Positions 53,559 to 64,000 of a DNA stretch of 64,000 nt are shown here, piece after piece. This DNA is from Pedomonas mirosovicensis (GTDB lineage: Bacteria > Pseudomonadota > Alphaproteobacteria > Sphingomonadales > Sphingomonadaceae), in contig NZ_JAKFIA010000001.1 in assembly GCF_022569295.1 (NCBI RefSeq), forward strand, positions 883,001 to 947,000. Direction: 5' to 3'. The position numbers were made by a program, and so were the translations under genes. The stretch's first letter is position 1. Every line of letters starts with the position of its first letter. The notes beneath the pieces are model-generated. The model saw only the letters and a list, made by a program, of their open reading frames with translations, made no database searches and was not told the origin of the DNA.

Positions 53559-55880
53559 TCAGTTGAACTTCTTCATCAGGCTGATGCCGAACGTGCGCGG
53601 CGCGGCGCTGAACACGGTGGTCTTGCCGCCGGTGTTCGAGCTGGAGCCCCGGCTGTTGACGGCCGCAGCGTTGAAGATGTTGTTGACGAACAGGTAGGCG
53701 CTCCAGTCCCCGTCCGGCGACTGGATGCCGAAGCGGGCGTTCACCAGTTCGTAGGCGTCTACCTTGCGGCGGTAGGTATCGAGCGGGCTCAGCGTGCTGT
53801 ATGACGAGCTGGTGTGGGCCGCATCCATTCGCACCAGGCCGTCGATGGCGTCGTTCACCGGCCAGGTGTACTCCGCCGTGCCGCTGAGGCTCCACTTGGG
53901 CACGTAGGCGAGCCGGTCACCCTTGCGGCCGTTGGCCACCACCACCTCGCTCACCTGGTCTTCCGACAGGCGGGCATCGGTGTAGCCTAGGTTGCTGCTG
54001 AGCGAGAGGCCGGGCAGCGGCGTCGCGGACAGCTCCGCCTCGATGCCTTCGATGCGGGCCGCGCCGGCATTGGCGATGAGACCGAACACCGAGCCGGTGC
54101 CGGAGGTGCGGGCCGAGACCTGCAGATTATCCCAATCGATGCGGTAGCCGGTGAGGTTGAAGTAGACGCCCGGCATCACCCGGCTCTTCATGCCCAGCTC
54201 GTAGTTCCACAGGCTGTCGGACGAGTAGGCGGCCAGCGCCGCCGGCAGGCCGATCACCTGGTTGACGCCGCCCGGGCGGAAGCCTTCGGCGGCCTGGGCG
54301 TAGATCATGAAGTTCGGGCTGAACTCATAGGAGACGTTGACCTTGTGTACGAAGCCGTCCTCCTTCGAGCGCGACTCCTGATAGGGCGTGATGCGGGAGA
54401 CGTAGTGCTCCTGCCCCTTGTCCACCTGGCCGCCCACCTTCTTCTTGTACTCGTAGTAACGGGTGCCGAGCGTCAGGGTGAGCTGATCGAAGAACTTGTA
54501 CGACGCCTCGGCGAAGGCGGCCTTCTGGTTCAGGTCATCGAAGATGGTGCGATCGTAGAAGATGTTCTCGTCCACGAAGTCCTGCAGCCGGCCGGTGTTG
54601 GGATCGGCCGTCAGCAGGGTGGAGCGCACCACCGTCTCGCGGTCCTGCACGAATGCGCCCACCGTCCAGTTGAACGGCCCGTTGCCGGTGGAGCTGAGGC
54701 GCAGCTCGTTGGTCCAGCTCTTCACCGATTGCGGCTGGTAAAGGCTGGAGAACAGGATACGACGGGTGTCGGCGAGATAATCGGCCAGCACATCGTCCGA
54801 GCACACGGCCGTCACGTCGCGCAGGCGATAGCGGGCGCACCCGGCGGCCGTATCGCGGCCGTTGAAGGTGTCGCTCACGTCGCCCACCACGATACGGTCG
54901 CGGTCGAAGTAGGTGGAGACCGCCGTCAGGGCGACCGGACCGAAGTCGTAATTTAGCGTCGCGCTGTAGATGCGGTTCTCGTCGTAGTTGCCCGATTCCG
55001 AGCGGCCGTCGGTGACGTAGCGCTGGCCGGTCTCGGCGATCCAGCGCTGGCTGTCGGTCGCCACCTTCTCGTAGTAGGCGGCGAGATCGATGGTCAGCGC
55101 CTCGGTTGGCGTGAAGCGCACCAGCGCACGGCCGCCGTAGCTCTTGCCGTCGTTGATGTCCTCGTCGCCGTAGTAGATGTTGTCCACATACCCGGCGAAC
55201 CGGTTGTAGTTGCCGACGATACGCACGGCCAGCTTGTCGGTGACGATGGGCGCATTGACCATGGCGTCGACCGAGGCGCCCAGGTCGCCGCTTTTCACGG
55301 ACGAGAGGGTGCTGGCGAAGGCAGCCTCCCAGTTTTCCGCATTGGGCTTGTTGTAGATGACGCGCACCGTGCCGCCCATGGAGCCCGAGCCATAGAGCGT
55401 GCCTTGCGGTCCGCGCAGAATCTCCGCCCGTTCCACATCGAACATGCGTAGGTCTGGCGTGGAGCCGGCCGCGTCGCTGGTGGTGCCCACCGATCCGGAA
55501 ACCGGCGATTCATCGAAGTAAACGCCGACGGTCGGTTCGCCCGCCGCCGTCACGCCGCGCAGGATGACGCGCCGGTTGCCTGGGCCGCTGTCAACGATAC
55601 GCAGGCTTGGCGTGTTGCGGGTCAGGTCGGTGATGTTGGTGTTGCCGGCCCGCTGGAGGTTGTCGCCGGTGACGGCCGAAATAGCCAGCGGCGTGTCTTG
55701 AAGGCGCGTATCGCGCTTTAGCGCGGTAACGACGATTTCGCCTTCATTTCCGGCACCGGTACCCTGTTGGGCCGCTGCGGGATGAAGCATAGTCGCGGTT
55801 GCGACGCCGGCCAGAAAAACAGCCTTGCCGGTATACATAAGCAACGATTTTACAGGAAAACTTGCTCGACTATGTACCAT
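53559..55880 (-). CDS. TonB-dependent outer-membrane receptor
   Basis: This 773-residue protein has a signal peptide (AVFLAGVATATMLHPAAAQ), a plug domain (EIVVTALKRDTRLQDTPLAISAVTG; RNTPSLRIVDSGPGNRRVILRG; VERAEILRGPQGTLYGSGSMGGTVRV) and a 22-strand barrel ending in FGISLMKKFN with terminal aromatic position. The style is that of the large receptor families of sphingomonad-like bacteria that import carbohydrates, peptides or aromatics. The start ATG 55880 has AGGGG upstream. Substrate unknown; the downstream exported amidohydrolase is the best clue. Confidence 0.93.
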   Translation of the reverse strand: MVHSRASFPVKSLLMYTGKAVFLAGVATATMLHPAAAQQGTGAGNEGEIVVTALKRDTRLQDTPLAISAVTGDNLQRAGNTNITDLTRNTPSLRIVDSGPGNRRVILRGVTAAGEPTVGVYFDESPVSGSVGTTSDAAGSTPDLRMFDVERAEILRGPQGTLYGSGSMGGTVRVIYNKPNAENWEAAFASTLSSVKSGDLGASVDAMVNAPIVTDKLAVRIVGNYNRFAGYVDNIYYGDEDINDGKSYGGRALVRFTPTEALTIDLAAYYEKVATDSQRWIAETGQRYVTDGRSESGNYDENRIYSATLNYDFGPVALTAVSTYFDRDRIVVGDVSDTFNGRDTAAGCARYRLRDVTAVCSDDVLADYLADTRRILFSSLYQPQSVKSWTNELRLSSTGNGPFNWTVGAFVQDRETVVRSTLLTADPNTGRLQDFVDENIFYDRTIFDDLNQKAAFAEASYKFFDQLTLTLGTRYYEYKKKVGGQVDKGQEHYVSRITPYQESRSKEDGFVHKVNVSYEFSPNFMIYAQAAEGFRPGGVNQVIGLPAALAAYSSDSLWNYELGMKSRVMPGVYFNLTGYRIDWDNLQVSARTSGTGSVFGLIANAGAARIEGIEAELSATPLPGLSLSSNLGYTDARLSEDQVSEVVVANGRKGDRLAYVPKWSLSGTAEYTWPVNDAIDGLVRMDAAHTSSSYSTLSPLDTYRRKVDAYELVNARFGIQSPDGDWSAYLFVNNIFNAAAVNSRGSSSNTGGKTTVFSAAPRTFGISLMKKFN

Positions 55881-56275
55881 GGATTTGCCCCTGTTCCTCT
55901 CCCAAATCCACTCCCCTTCAGGATTTTTTGTAATTTTCCTGAATTATTCGACGGTATCACTCAGAATGCCGAATGTGCTTCGCTTTTACTGAACTTAAAA
56001 AAATTATCTTCGCCGCCGGGCCGAAAATTTGGTTAAAAAATCAAGGAAATTCGGAGGATTGAGTTAAGAGGCAATGTTGGTTTCAAATGAAATATTAACG
56101 AGTTCTTGTAATGATATAATGTATTGCGGTTATAATTACTTGCCGGTCTACCTATTTTTCGGCGGAAATGCGGCTTTTCCGTCGGGTCCGGCCAGGCGTT
56201 AAGCCTGTGTCGATCCGAAAAATTGTGTATGGAAGGCTCGTTCAGGCGGGCTCATTGGTCAGGGGTATTGCTGAT
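55881..56275. promoter_or_regulatory. AT-rich divergent promoter region
   Basis: Nearly 300 bases of unusually low GC lie between the TonB receptor and the hydroxyacid dehydrogenase. On the plus strand two perfect TATAAT boxes occur at 56115-56120 and 56131-56136, without good -35 partners. The first possible coding start upstream of 56276 (56168) lacks family sequence. No gene is seen. Confidence 0.5.
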
Positions 56276-57181
56276 ATGGCTACCGGTCCGGATCTGTTGC
56301 TGATTGCCGATGTTCCGCCCGCGCTTCAGGAGGCGCTGTCCCGCCGCTTTACCGTTCATCGCGATCCGGCCGCGTGCCCGGAGGCGCGGGCGGTCGTCGG
56401 CAGTGGCATGAGCCGTATCGACGCGGAAATGATCGCACGCCTGCCGAAGCTGGAGATTATTGCCATCCACGGCGTGGGGCATGACGGCATTGATCTGGAG
56501 GCGGCGCGGGCGCGCGGCATCCGTGTGACCATCACCGCCGATGTGCTCACCGACGACGTGGCGGACCTTGCCATGGCGCTGCTGCTGGCGGCGCAGCGGC
56601 GGGTGGTGATCAACGACCGATTGGTGCGCTCCGGCGTGTGGCGGGTGCCGCTCGGCCAGCGGGTGAGCGGCCGTTGCATCGGCATTTTCGGCATGGGGGC
56701 CATCGGGCAGGCGATCGCGCGCCGGGCGGAGCCCTTCGCCGCCGAAGTGCTCTACACCGCCCGCACGGCCAAGCCGGACCTGCCGTGGCGGTTCGTGGAC
56801 GACATCGAGGCGCTGGCGCGGGAAAGCGACGTGCTCATCATCGCCGCGGCCGGCGGCGCGGGCACGGAGCGGGCGGTCAATGCCCGCGTGCTCGACCTGC
56901 TCGGCCCTGCCGGTGTCCTTATCAACATCGCCCGCGGCTCGATCGTCGATGAAGCCGCCCTGATCGCGGCGCTGCAAGAAGGGCGCATCGCGGGCGCGGG
57001 GCTGGACGTGTTCGCGCATGAGCCCGACGTGCCCGAGGCGCTGCGGGCGATGGAGCAGGTTGTGCTCGCGCCCCATCAGGGCAGCGCGACCGTGCAGGCG
57101 CGGGCGGCCATGGCCGAACTGGTGCTTACCAATCTGGAGGCTCACTTCGCAGGCCAGCCGCTGCCGACGCCGCTGGTGTGA
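56276..57181 (+). CDS. D-isomer-specific 2-hydroxyacid dehydrogenase
   Basis: This 301-residue NAD(P)-dependent oxidoreductase has the nucleotide-binding motif GIFGMGAIGQAIARRA near residue 145, NIARGSIVDEAALIAAL (catalytic Arg/Glu region) and HEPDVPEAL, then the catalytic His in APHQGSAT. This matches glyoxylate/hydroxypyruvate reductase-like enzymes. ATG 56276 is chosen because conserved sequence starts at LLLIADVPPALQEAL. The true substrate is uncertain. It is divergent from the TonB receptor. Confidence 0.9.
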   Translation: MATGPDLLLIADVPPALQEALSRRFTVHRDPAACPEARAVVGSGMSRIDAEMIARLPKLEIIAIHGVGHDGIDLEAARARGIRVTITADVLTDDVADLAMALLLAAQRRVVINDRLVRSGVWRVPLGQRVSGRCIGIFGMGAIGQAIARRAEPFAAEVLYTARTAKPDLPWRFVDDIEALARESDVLIIAAAGGAGTERAVNARVLDLLGPAGVLINIARGSIVDEAALIAALQEGRIAGAGLDVFAHEPDVPEALRAMEQVVLAPHQGSATVQARAAMAELVLTNLEAHFAGQPLPTPLV

Positions 57182-57358
57182 GGCTCTCGCCGCTGTGGCT
57201 GTCCTTACGAGCGCAGGCGAAATGCGCCCGTCCGCGAGCGCCCGGGCCACAAGAGCCAGCGTCTCCTCCGGGCCGCATGCGCCGGTTTCGATCATATGGT
57301 GTTCAAGCGCGCCCGGCGGGCCGGTCAGGATGAGGATGCTGCCCGGAAGGTCCTGCAT
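57182..57358 (-). pseudogene. Possible remnant of a P-loop protein
   Basis: A minus-strand frame from ATG 57358 reads SILILTGPPGALEHH and then MIETGACGPEETLALVARAL before running into the reverse complement of the neighbouring gene. It looks like the Walker A start of a small kinase joined to a C-terminal segment with the middle missing. Without a lysine-serine/threonine P-loop end it cannot be a working NTPase. Low confidence. Confidence 0.2.
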
Positions 57359-57470
57359 GCGCGCATCATGCCCCGGTCTTCAGCGTCGGCACAGAGGCCT
57401 GGTGCATCAGCGGCTTCGGGTCGTGTCGGGGATCGGCAGGGGTGAAAAAGCCCGGCTCACTGCAGGATCA

Positions 57471-57560
57471 TGGCGGAGAGGGGGGGATTCGAACCCCCGA
57501 TACGGTTGCCCGTATGCCGCATTTCGAGTGCGGTGCTTTCAACCACTCAGCCACCTCTCC
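57471..57560 (-). tRNA. tRNA-Ser (CGA)
   Basis: The minus strand folds as a class II tRNA. Acceptor GGAGAGG pairs with CCTCTCC, the D arm is GGCTGAGTGG, the anticodon stem CCGCA/TGCGG encloses CTCGAAA, the long variable arm is CATACGGGCAACCGTATC, and the T arm contains GGTTCGAATCC. G73 and CCA are encoded. The anticodon is CGA. Confidence 0.95.
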
Positions 57561-57860
57561 GTGGTTTACCTGGGTGCCGCAGAGGGGCGCCCGGTTGAGC
57601 GAGCCGCGTACATAAGCCAAGGCAGGGCCCTTGTGAAGCCCCAGTTTGAGCCCTGGGCTGCAATTCTCTGCCCAGGGTAGGAAAAGCCCGCATTGAAAGG
57701 GTCTTTGCCGGTTTGCGGGCGTATATGCCTTATCCGGGCCGCGTCCCGGGTCTCCAGGCCGCAAGGGGCGGGCCGGGGGTTAAAACGGCCCTGTCTCGCT
57801 CCTATATCGGTCTTGAGGTCTCAACTTGGGTCAAACCCGTCGGTTCGAAAGGATCGGCAT

Positions 57861-58223
57861 ATGGAAAAGACACAACTGGGAAATACGGAACTCAAGACGG
57901 CGGCGTTTCGCATTGGACAGGTGGTGCGCCACCGCTTTTACCCATTCCGGGGCGTCATCTTCGACGTGGACCCGGAATTCAGCAACCCCGAGGAGTGGTG
58001 GCTCGCCATTCCGGAAGACCTGCGCCCGGACAAGGACCAGCCCTTTTATCACCTGCTGGCCGAAGCCGAGGAAAGCGATCAGTCCAGCTACATCGCCTAT
58101 GTGAGCCAGCAGAACCTGGTGGAAGACGATTCGCGCGAGCCGGTGGCTCATCCGGCGATCCCCCAGGTGTTCTCAGGTTTCCACGATGGCCAGTATCAGT
58201 TGCGGCCCGAACGGGCGAACTGA
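57861..58223 (+). CDS. hspQ: Heat shock protein HspQ
   Basis: This 120-residue protein begins with an ATG at 57861 (AAAGGATCGG upstream). The whole HspQ core is visible: FRIGQVVRHRFYPFRGVIFD, SNPEEWWLAIP and PFYHLLAEAEESDQSSYIAYVSQQNL. HspQ binds nucleosides or DNA and enhances Lon specificity in gamma-proteobacteria; its alphaproteobacterial role is less studied. It is alone on its transcript and followed by a strong terminator. Confidence 0.93.
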   Translation: MEKTQLGNTELKTAAFRIGQVVRHRFYPFRGVIFDVDPEFSNPEEWWLAIPEDLRPDKDQPFYHLLAEAEESDQSSYIAYVSQQNLVEDDSREPVAHPAIPQVFSGFHDGQYQLRPERAN

Positions 58224-58263
58224 TGGCATGCTGATGGAATTTGGCGGCCCCGCCGCCTGAGAG

Positions 58264-58304
58264 GCGCCCTTGCGGAGCAGTTTTTGCCCTGCAAGGGCGC
58301 TTTT
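58264..58304 (+). terminator. Rho-independent terminator of hspQ
   Basis: GCGCCCTTGC (58264-58273) pairs perfectly with GCAAGGGCGC (58291-58300), followed by TTTTCG. Confidence 0.85.
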
Positions 58305-58401
58305 CGTTGAAGGATCGGGACTTCTTCGATTACAGAGGCGGCAAGGCTTGGTGACAAAATCGCAATTCACGGGGCGCGATTGCCTCCCTTATTGTGATTG
58401 C

Positions 58402-58441
58402 GTCAACAAGCGGTTGACTCATTGTCAACGCTCAGTATAAG
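58402..58441 (+). promoter_or_regulatory. rplU promoter with three phased GTCAAC/GTTGAC sites
   Basis: The -35 TTGACT (58414-58419) and -10 TATAAG (58436-58441) are 16 bases apart. Overlapping them are GTCAAC (58402-58407), GTTGAC (58413-58418) and GTCAAC (58424-58429), each offset by 11 bases with alternating orientation. This is one helical turn and typical of a cooperatively bound regulator that would block or modulate the ribosomal-protein promoter. Confidence 0.6.
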
Positions 58442-58518
58442 TCCGCGCTTCCAAGGATCGGCCGCCGGGACCCGAGTGCGTCCTGCTGTGCCGCCCAACG
58501 AATGAGAAGGTTTGAGCC

Positions 58519-58815
58519 ATGTACGCTGTGGTGCGCACGGGTGGTAAGCAATACCGGGTCGCCGCCAACGACCAGATCACGGTCGAGAAGCTGGCCGGCG
58601 AGGCTGGTGCGACCGTTACCCTGTCCGATGTCCTGATGGTTGGCGAAGGCGCCGACGTGAAGCCGGGTTCCGGCGTTACTGTCACCGCCGAGATCGTCGA
58701 TCAGACGAAGGGCGACAAGGTCATCGTTTTCAAGAAGCGTCGTCGGCACAACTATCGGCGCAAGCAGGGTCACCGTCAGCAGCTGACGGTCCTCAAGATC
58801 ACTGCAATCGGCTAA
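58519..58815 (+). CDS. rplU: 50S ribosomal protein L21
   Basis: This 98-residue protein contains the L21 signature [20 protein letters not shown] and the ending [23 protein letters not shown]. It is the first gene of the rplU-rpmA unit, with its own strong promoter. rpmA starts 18 bases after its stop. Confidence 0.98.
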   Translation: MYAVVRTGGKQYRVAANDQITVEKLAGEAGATVTLSDVLMVGEGADVKPGSGVTVTAEIVDQTKGDKVIVFKKRRRHNYRRKQGHRQQLTVLKITAIG

Positions 58816-58833
58816 GTCAGAGGAGACTGAGTC

Positions 58834-59103
58834 ATGGCACATAAAAAAGCAGGCGGCTCCTCGCGTAACGGTCGCGATTCCGCTGGCCGTCGTCTTGGCG
58901 TGAAGAAGTTCGGCGGTGAGCGCGTTATTGGCGGCAACATCATCGTGCGCCAGCGCGGCACCAAGTTCCACCCGGGCCGCAATGTCGGCCTCGGCAAGGA
59001 TCACACGATCTTCTCGCTCATCGAGGGCACCGTGTCGTTCCATGAAGGCAAGCTTGGTCGCCAATACGTCAGCGTCGACCCGATGCCGATTGCAGCCGAG
59101 TAA
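58834..59103 (+). CDS. rpmA: 50S ribosomal protein L27
   Basis: This 89-residue protein begins [20 protein letters not shown]. There is no cleaved N-terminal extension, so the Gly/Lys-rich tail reaching the peptidyl-transferase centre is encoded directly. [20 protein letters not shown] follows. It is followed by competing hairpins before the GNAT-obgE genes. Confidence 0.98.
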   Translation: MAHKKAGGSSRNGRDSAGRRLGVKKFGGERVIGGNIIVRQRGTKFHPGRNVGLGKDHTIFSLIEGTVSFHEGKLGRQYVSVDPMPIAAE

Positions 59104-59136
59104 AGCGCGGCCTGCATGAACGTCCGGGTCGCCGAA

Positions 59137-59194
59137 AGATGGTGACCCAGACGAGATTTTCCGGAGAGGGAGATGGGTCACCATCTCCCTCTTT
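59137..59194 (+). promoter_or_regulatory. Attenuator-like competing hairpins between rpmA and the obgE operon
   Basis: Segment A AGATGGTGACCC (59137-59148) is a perfect complement of GGGTCACCATCT (59175-59186). Segment B AGAGGGAGATGG (59165-59176) is a perfect complement of CCATCTCCCTCT (59181-59192). The two 12-bp stems share bases and cannot coexist. The B stem is followed by TTGCATTTTG, a weak terminator tail. The layout is that of an antiterminator/terminator switch controlling read-through. Confidence 0.6.
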
Positions 59195-59238
59195 GCATTT
59201 TGCCTCCCTCTCCCCACGTGTAACGGCGGGAGAGATCC

Positions 59239-61950
<2,712 letters not shown>

Positions 61951-61954
<4 letters not shown>

Positions 61955-63249
61955 ACCAGATGACCGCCGTTTCCGACACTGGCCAGTCCTCCGATCCCGT
62001 CCGGCTCGTGCGGGACATGGCGCTGGCCGCCCGCAATGCGGTGCAGGCACTGGGCCTTGCCTCTGCCGAGATCAAGAACGCCGCCATCCGTGCCGCCGCC
62101 GCGCGCTTGCGCGCGGGCGAGGCGGAGATTCTCGCCGCCAATGCCAAGGATATGGAGGCAGGTCGGGCCAAGGGGTTGACCAATGCCATGCTCGACCGGT
62201 TGGCGCTCACGCCCGCCCGCATCGAGGGCATCGCCAAGGGGCTGGAGGCGGTCGCTGACTTGGCCGATCCTATTGGCCGGGTGCAGTCCAGCTGGACGCG
62301 CCCCAACGGCCTCGTCATCGAGCGGGTTTCCGTGCCGCTGGGTGTCATCGGTGTCATCTATGAGAGCCGCCCCAACGTGACGGCGGATGCAGGTGCGCTG
62401 ACCCTGAAGGCGGGCAACGCGGTCATCCTGCGCGGCGGCTCCGAATCCATCCATTCGTCCAAGGCCATTCACGCCTGCCTCGTCGAGGGCCTGCGCGCGG
62501 CGGGCCTGCCTGAAGCCGCGATCCAGCTGGTGCCGACCACGGACCGGGCCGCCGTCGGGGCCATGCTGACGGCGGTGAACCTCATCGACATCATCGTGCC
62601 GCGCGGTGGCAAGTCGCTGGTAGCGCGGGTGCAGGAAGAGGCCCGGGTGCCCGTGTTCGCGCACCTCGAGGGTATCTGCCACACCTACCTCGACAAGGCG
62701 GCCGATCTCAACATGGCCCGCGAAATCGTGCTCAACGCCAAGCTGCGCCGCACCGGCATTTGTGGTGCGACCGAGACCCTGCTCATCGACCGCGCAGGCG
62801 CCGACCGACTGGTGAAGCCGGTGATCGAGGCGCTGTTGGCTGCCGGCTGTGAGATTCGGGCGGAAGCCGAACTGCGAGGCCTCGATGCCCGCATCAAGCC
62901 CGCTTCAGAAGAGGACTGGGTGACCGAGTATCTGGACGCCATTCTGTCGGTGAAGCTGGTGGATGGGGTCGAGGGCGCGATCGCGCACGTCAACCGCTAT
63001 GGCTCGCACCATACGGACAGCATCATCACGGGCGATGCGGACGCCGCTGCGAAGTTCCTGCGAGAGGTGGATTCGGCCATCGTCGTCCACAACGCCTCCA
63101 CCCAGTTCGCCGATGGCGGCGAGTTCGGCTTCGGCGCGGAAATCGGCATCTCGACGGGCCGCATCCATGCCCGCGGCCCGGTGGGCGTCGAGCAGCTAAC
63201 CACCTACAAATACGTGGTGCGCGGCGAAGGCCAGACGCGTCCCGCGTGA
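61951..63249 (+). CDS. proA: Glutamate-5-semialdehyde dehydrogenase
   Basis: This 432-residue NADP-dependent reductase makes glutamate semialdehyde for proline synthesis. It has the ALDH-like ProA signature: [31 protein letters not shown], the catalytic Cys in [14 protein letters not shown], and [22 protein letters not shown] near the end. Its stop overlaps the nadD GTG start. Confidence 0.97.
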
Positions 63250-63926
63250 GCGCGCCGAAACACAGTCGCTTGAGCGTTGATCCCGTCTCCGGCTCGGTGG
63301 CGCTGCGAAATGCTGCGCGCTGGCGCGGCAAGCGCGTGGGGTTGCTCGGCGGCTCGTTCAACCCGGCGCACCGGGGGCATCTGCACATCAGCCTGGAGGC
63401 GCTGAAACGCCTGCGGCTGGACGCGGTGTGGTGGCTGGTCAGCCCGCAAAATCCGCTGAAATCCGCCAGGCACATGGCTCCGCTGGCTGCCCGTCTCGCC
63501 TCGGCCCGCGCCCTTGCCCGCGACCCGCGCATCGTGCCGACGGATGTGGAGATGCAACTCGGCACCCAATACACCGTTGATACTCTCAAGGCGTTGGTGG
63601 CCCTGCACCCCAATACTCGCTTCATCTGGCTGATGGGCGGGGACAACCTGCAAGGCTTTCATCGCTGGCACCAGTGGCGTCAGATTGTTCGGGTTGTACC
63701 GATTGCTGTTCTGCTTCGCCCGAGCTATTCTGATGCGCGCCGGTCGGCGCGGGTTCTGGGACCGCTGAGAAGCGCCCTGAAGCCGGACCGCACGGCACCA
63801 AGGTGGACAGAGTGGGCCTTGCCTGCGATTGTATGCCTTGAGCAGCCTGGTGTTGACGAATCATCAACGGCGCAGCGACAGCGCCGGCCGGACTGGGCAG
63901 ATGCATATGGTCACACCACGAAGTAG
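63246..63926 (+). CDS. nadD: Nicotinate-nucleotide adenylyltransferase
   Basis: This 226-residue enzyme of NAD synthesis begins with GTG 63246 overlapping the proA stop. The nucleotidyltransferase HxGH is in [17 protein letters not shown] near residue 38, then [10 protein letters not shown], and [16 protein letters not shown]. The late SSTAQR retains the ISSTxxR motif. It ends 10 bases before the presumed rsfS start, giving the standard nadD-rsfS order. Confidence 0.95.
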   Translation: MSAPKHSRLSVDPVSGSVALRNAARWRGKRVGLLGGSFNPAHRGHLHISLEALKRLRLDAVWWLVSPQNPLKSARHMAPLAARLASARALARDPRIVPTDVEMQLGTQYTVDTLKALVALHPNTRFIWLMGGDNLQGFHRWHQWRQIVRVVPIAVLLRPSYSDARRSARVLGPLRSALKPDRTAPRWTEWALPAIVCLEQPGVDESSTAQRQRRPDWADAYGHTTK

Positions 63927-63936
63927 GGAGAAAGGA

Positions 63937-64000
63937 TTGCCTTCGATTGTCGCCGCTGAAGGTGGCGTTCAGAGTCAGACCTCGCAAGATGCTGGTCTGC
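63937..64000 (+). CDS. rsfS: Probable ribosome silencing factor RsfS, first codons only
   Basis: A TTG at 63937 follows GGGAGAAAGGA and opens a frame to the window end (LPSIVAAEGGVQSQTSQDAGL). rsfS regularly follows nadD in alphaproteobacteria; the visible residues are a variable N-terminus, so the name rests on position. The frame must continue beyond base 64000. Confidence 0.45.
   Translation, partial: MPSIVAAEGGVQSQTSQDAGL

Overview
The window is GC-rich, densely coded and bacterial, and it reads as an alphaproteobacterial chromosome. The right end has the order rplU-rpmA-GNAT-obgE-proB-proA-nadD-(rsfS). There are GGAAC-N16/17-CGTT promoters of the EcfG general-stress type. Catabolic genes, TonB-receptor genes and a TetR-controlled phenylacetate cluster fit a free-living, aerobic relative of Sphingomonadales or Rhodospirillales. 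No rRNA gene is present, so the order is an inference.

Layout. 1-10.2 kb: end of a chemoreceptor, an SDR protein, an M48 (Ste24-like) protease, pepN, a small exported CigR/RcnB-like protein, and a two-gene NfrA/NfrB-like envelope polysaccharide unit. 10.4-14.4 kb: thyA, a DUF2218 protein with a YqjI-like PadR regulator, a REC-EAL c-di-GMP phosphodiesterase, and a candidate minus-strand sRNA with its own promoter and terminator. 14.4-22.1 kb: an Atm1/HMT1-like ABC exporter, the copper pair copA-cueR, DUF6306, an MHS transporter, a GNAT and tRNA-Gly(CCC). 22.1-34.2 kb: a riboswitch-like region, a stand-alone Lrp ligand domain, then phenylacetate catabolism: paaABCDE-tetR-orf on the minus strand, paaIJK on the minus strand, and divergent paaG-paaZ. 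paaF and paaH are absent. 34.4-47.4 kb: a stress-flavoured region with two hemerythrin-like proteins, DUF2243, DUF378, TerC, a PfpI-type protein (several behind EcfG-type promoters), a pimeloyl-CoA dehydrogenase-like pair and two PEP-CTERM paralogues, one frameshifted at a C6 run. 47.4-57.6 kb: cstA with its YbdD partner, an APC permease, a TonB receptor with an exported amidohydrolase, a 2-hydroxyacid dehydrogenase and tRNA-Ser(CGA). 57.8-64 kb: hspQ, then the ribosomal protein/GTPase/proline/NAD operon, with an attenuator-like pair of competing hairpins after rpmA.

Most gene-free gaps are filled by a dispersed repeat of one type: two hairpin arms whose inner ends carry inverted CATTCGTTTT-like and AAACGAATG-like motifs. 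Six paired copies and one single arm were found. The less usual content of the window lies in these non-coding elements: the candidate CUCCCC-loop sRNA, the rpmA-obgE attenuator, the EcfG promoter set and the paired-hairpin repeats.
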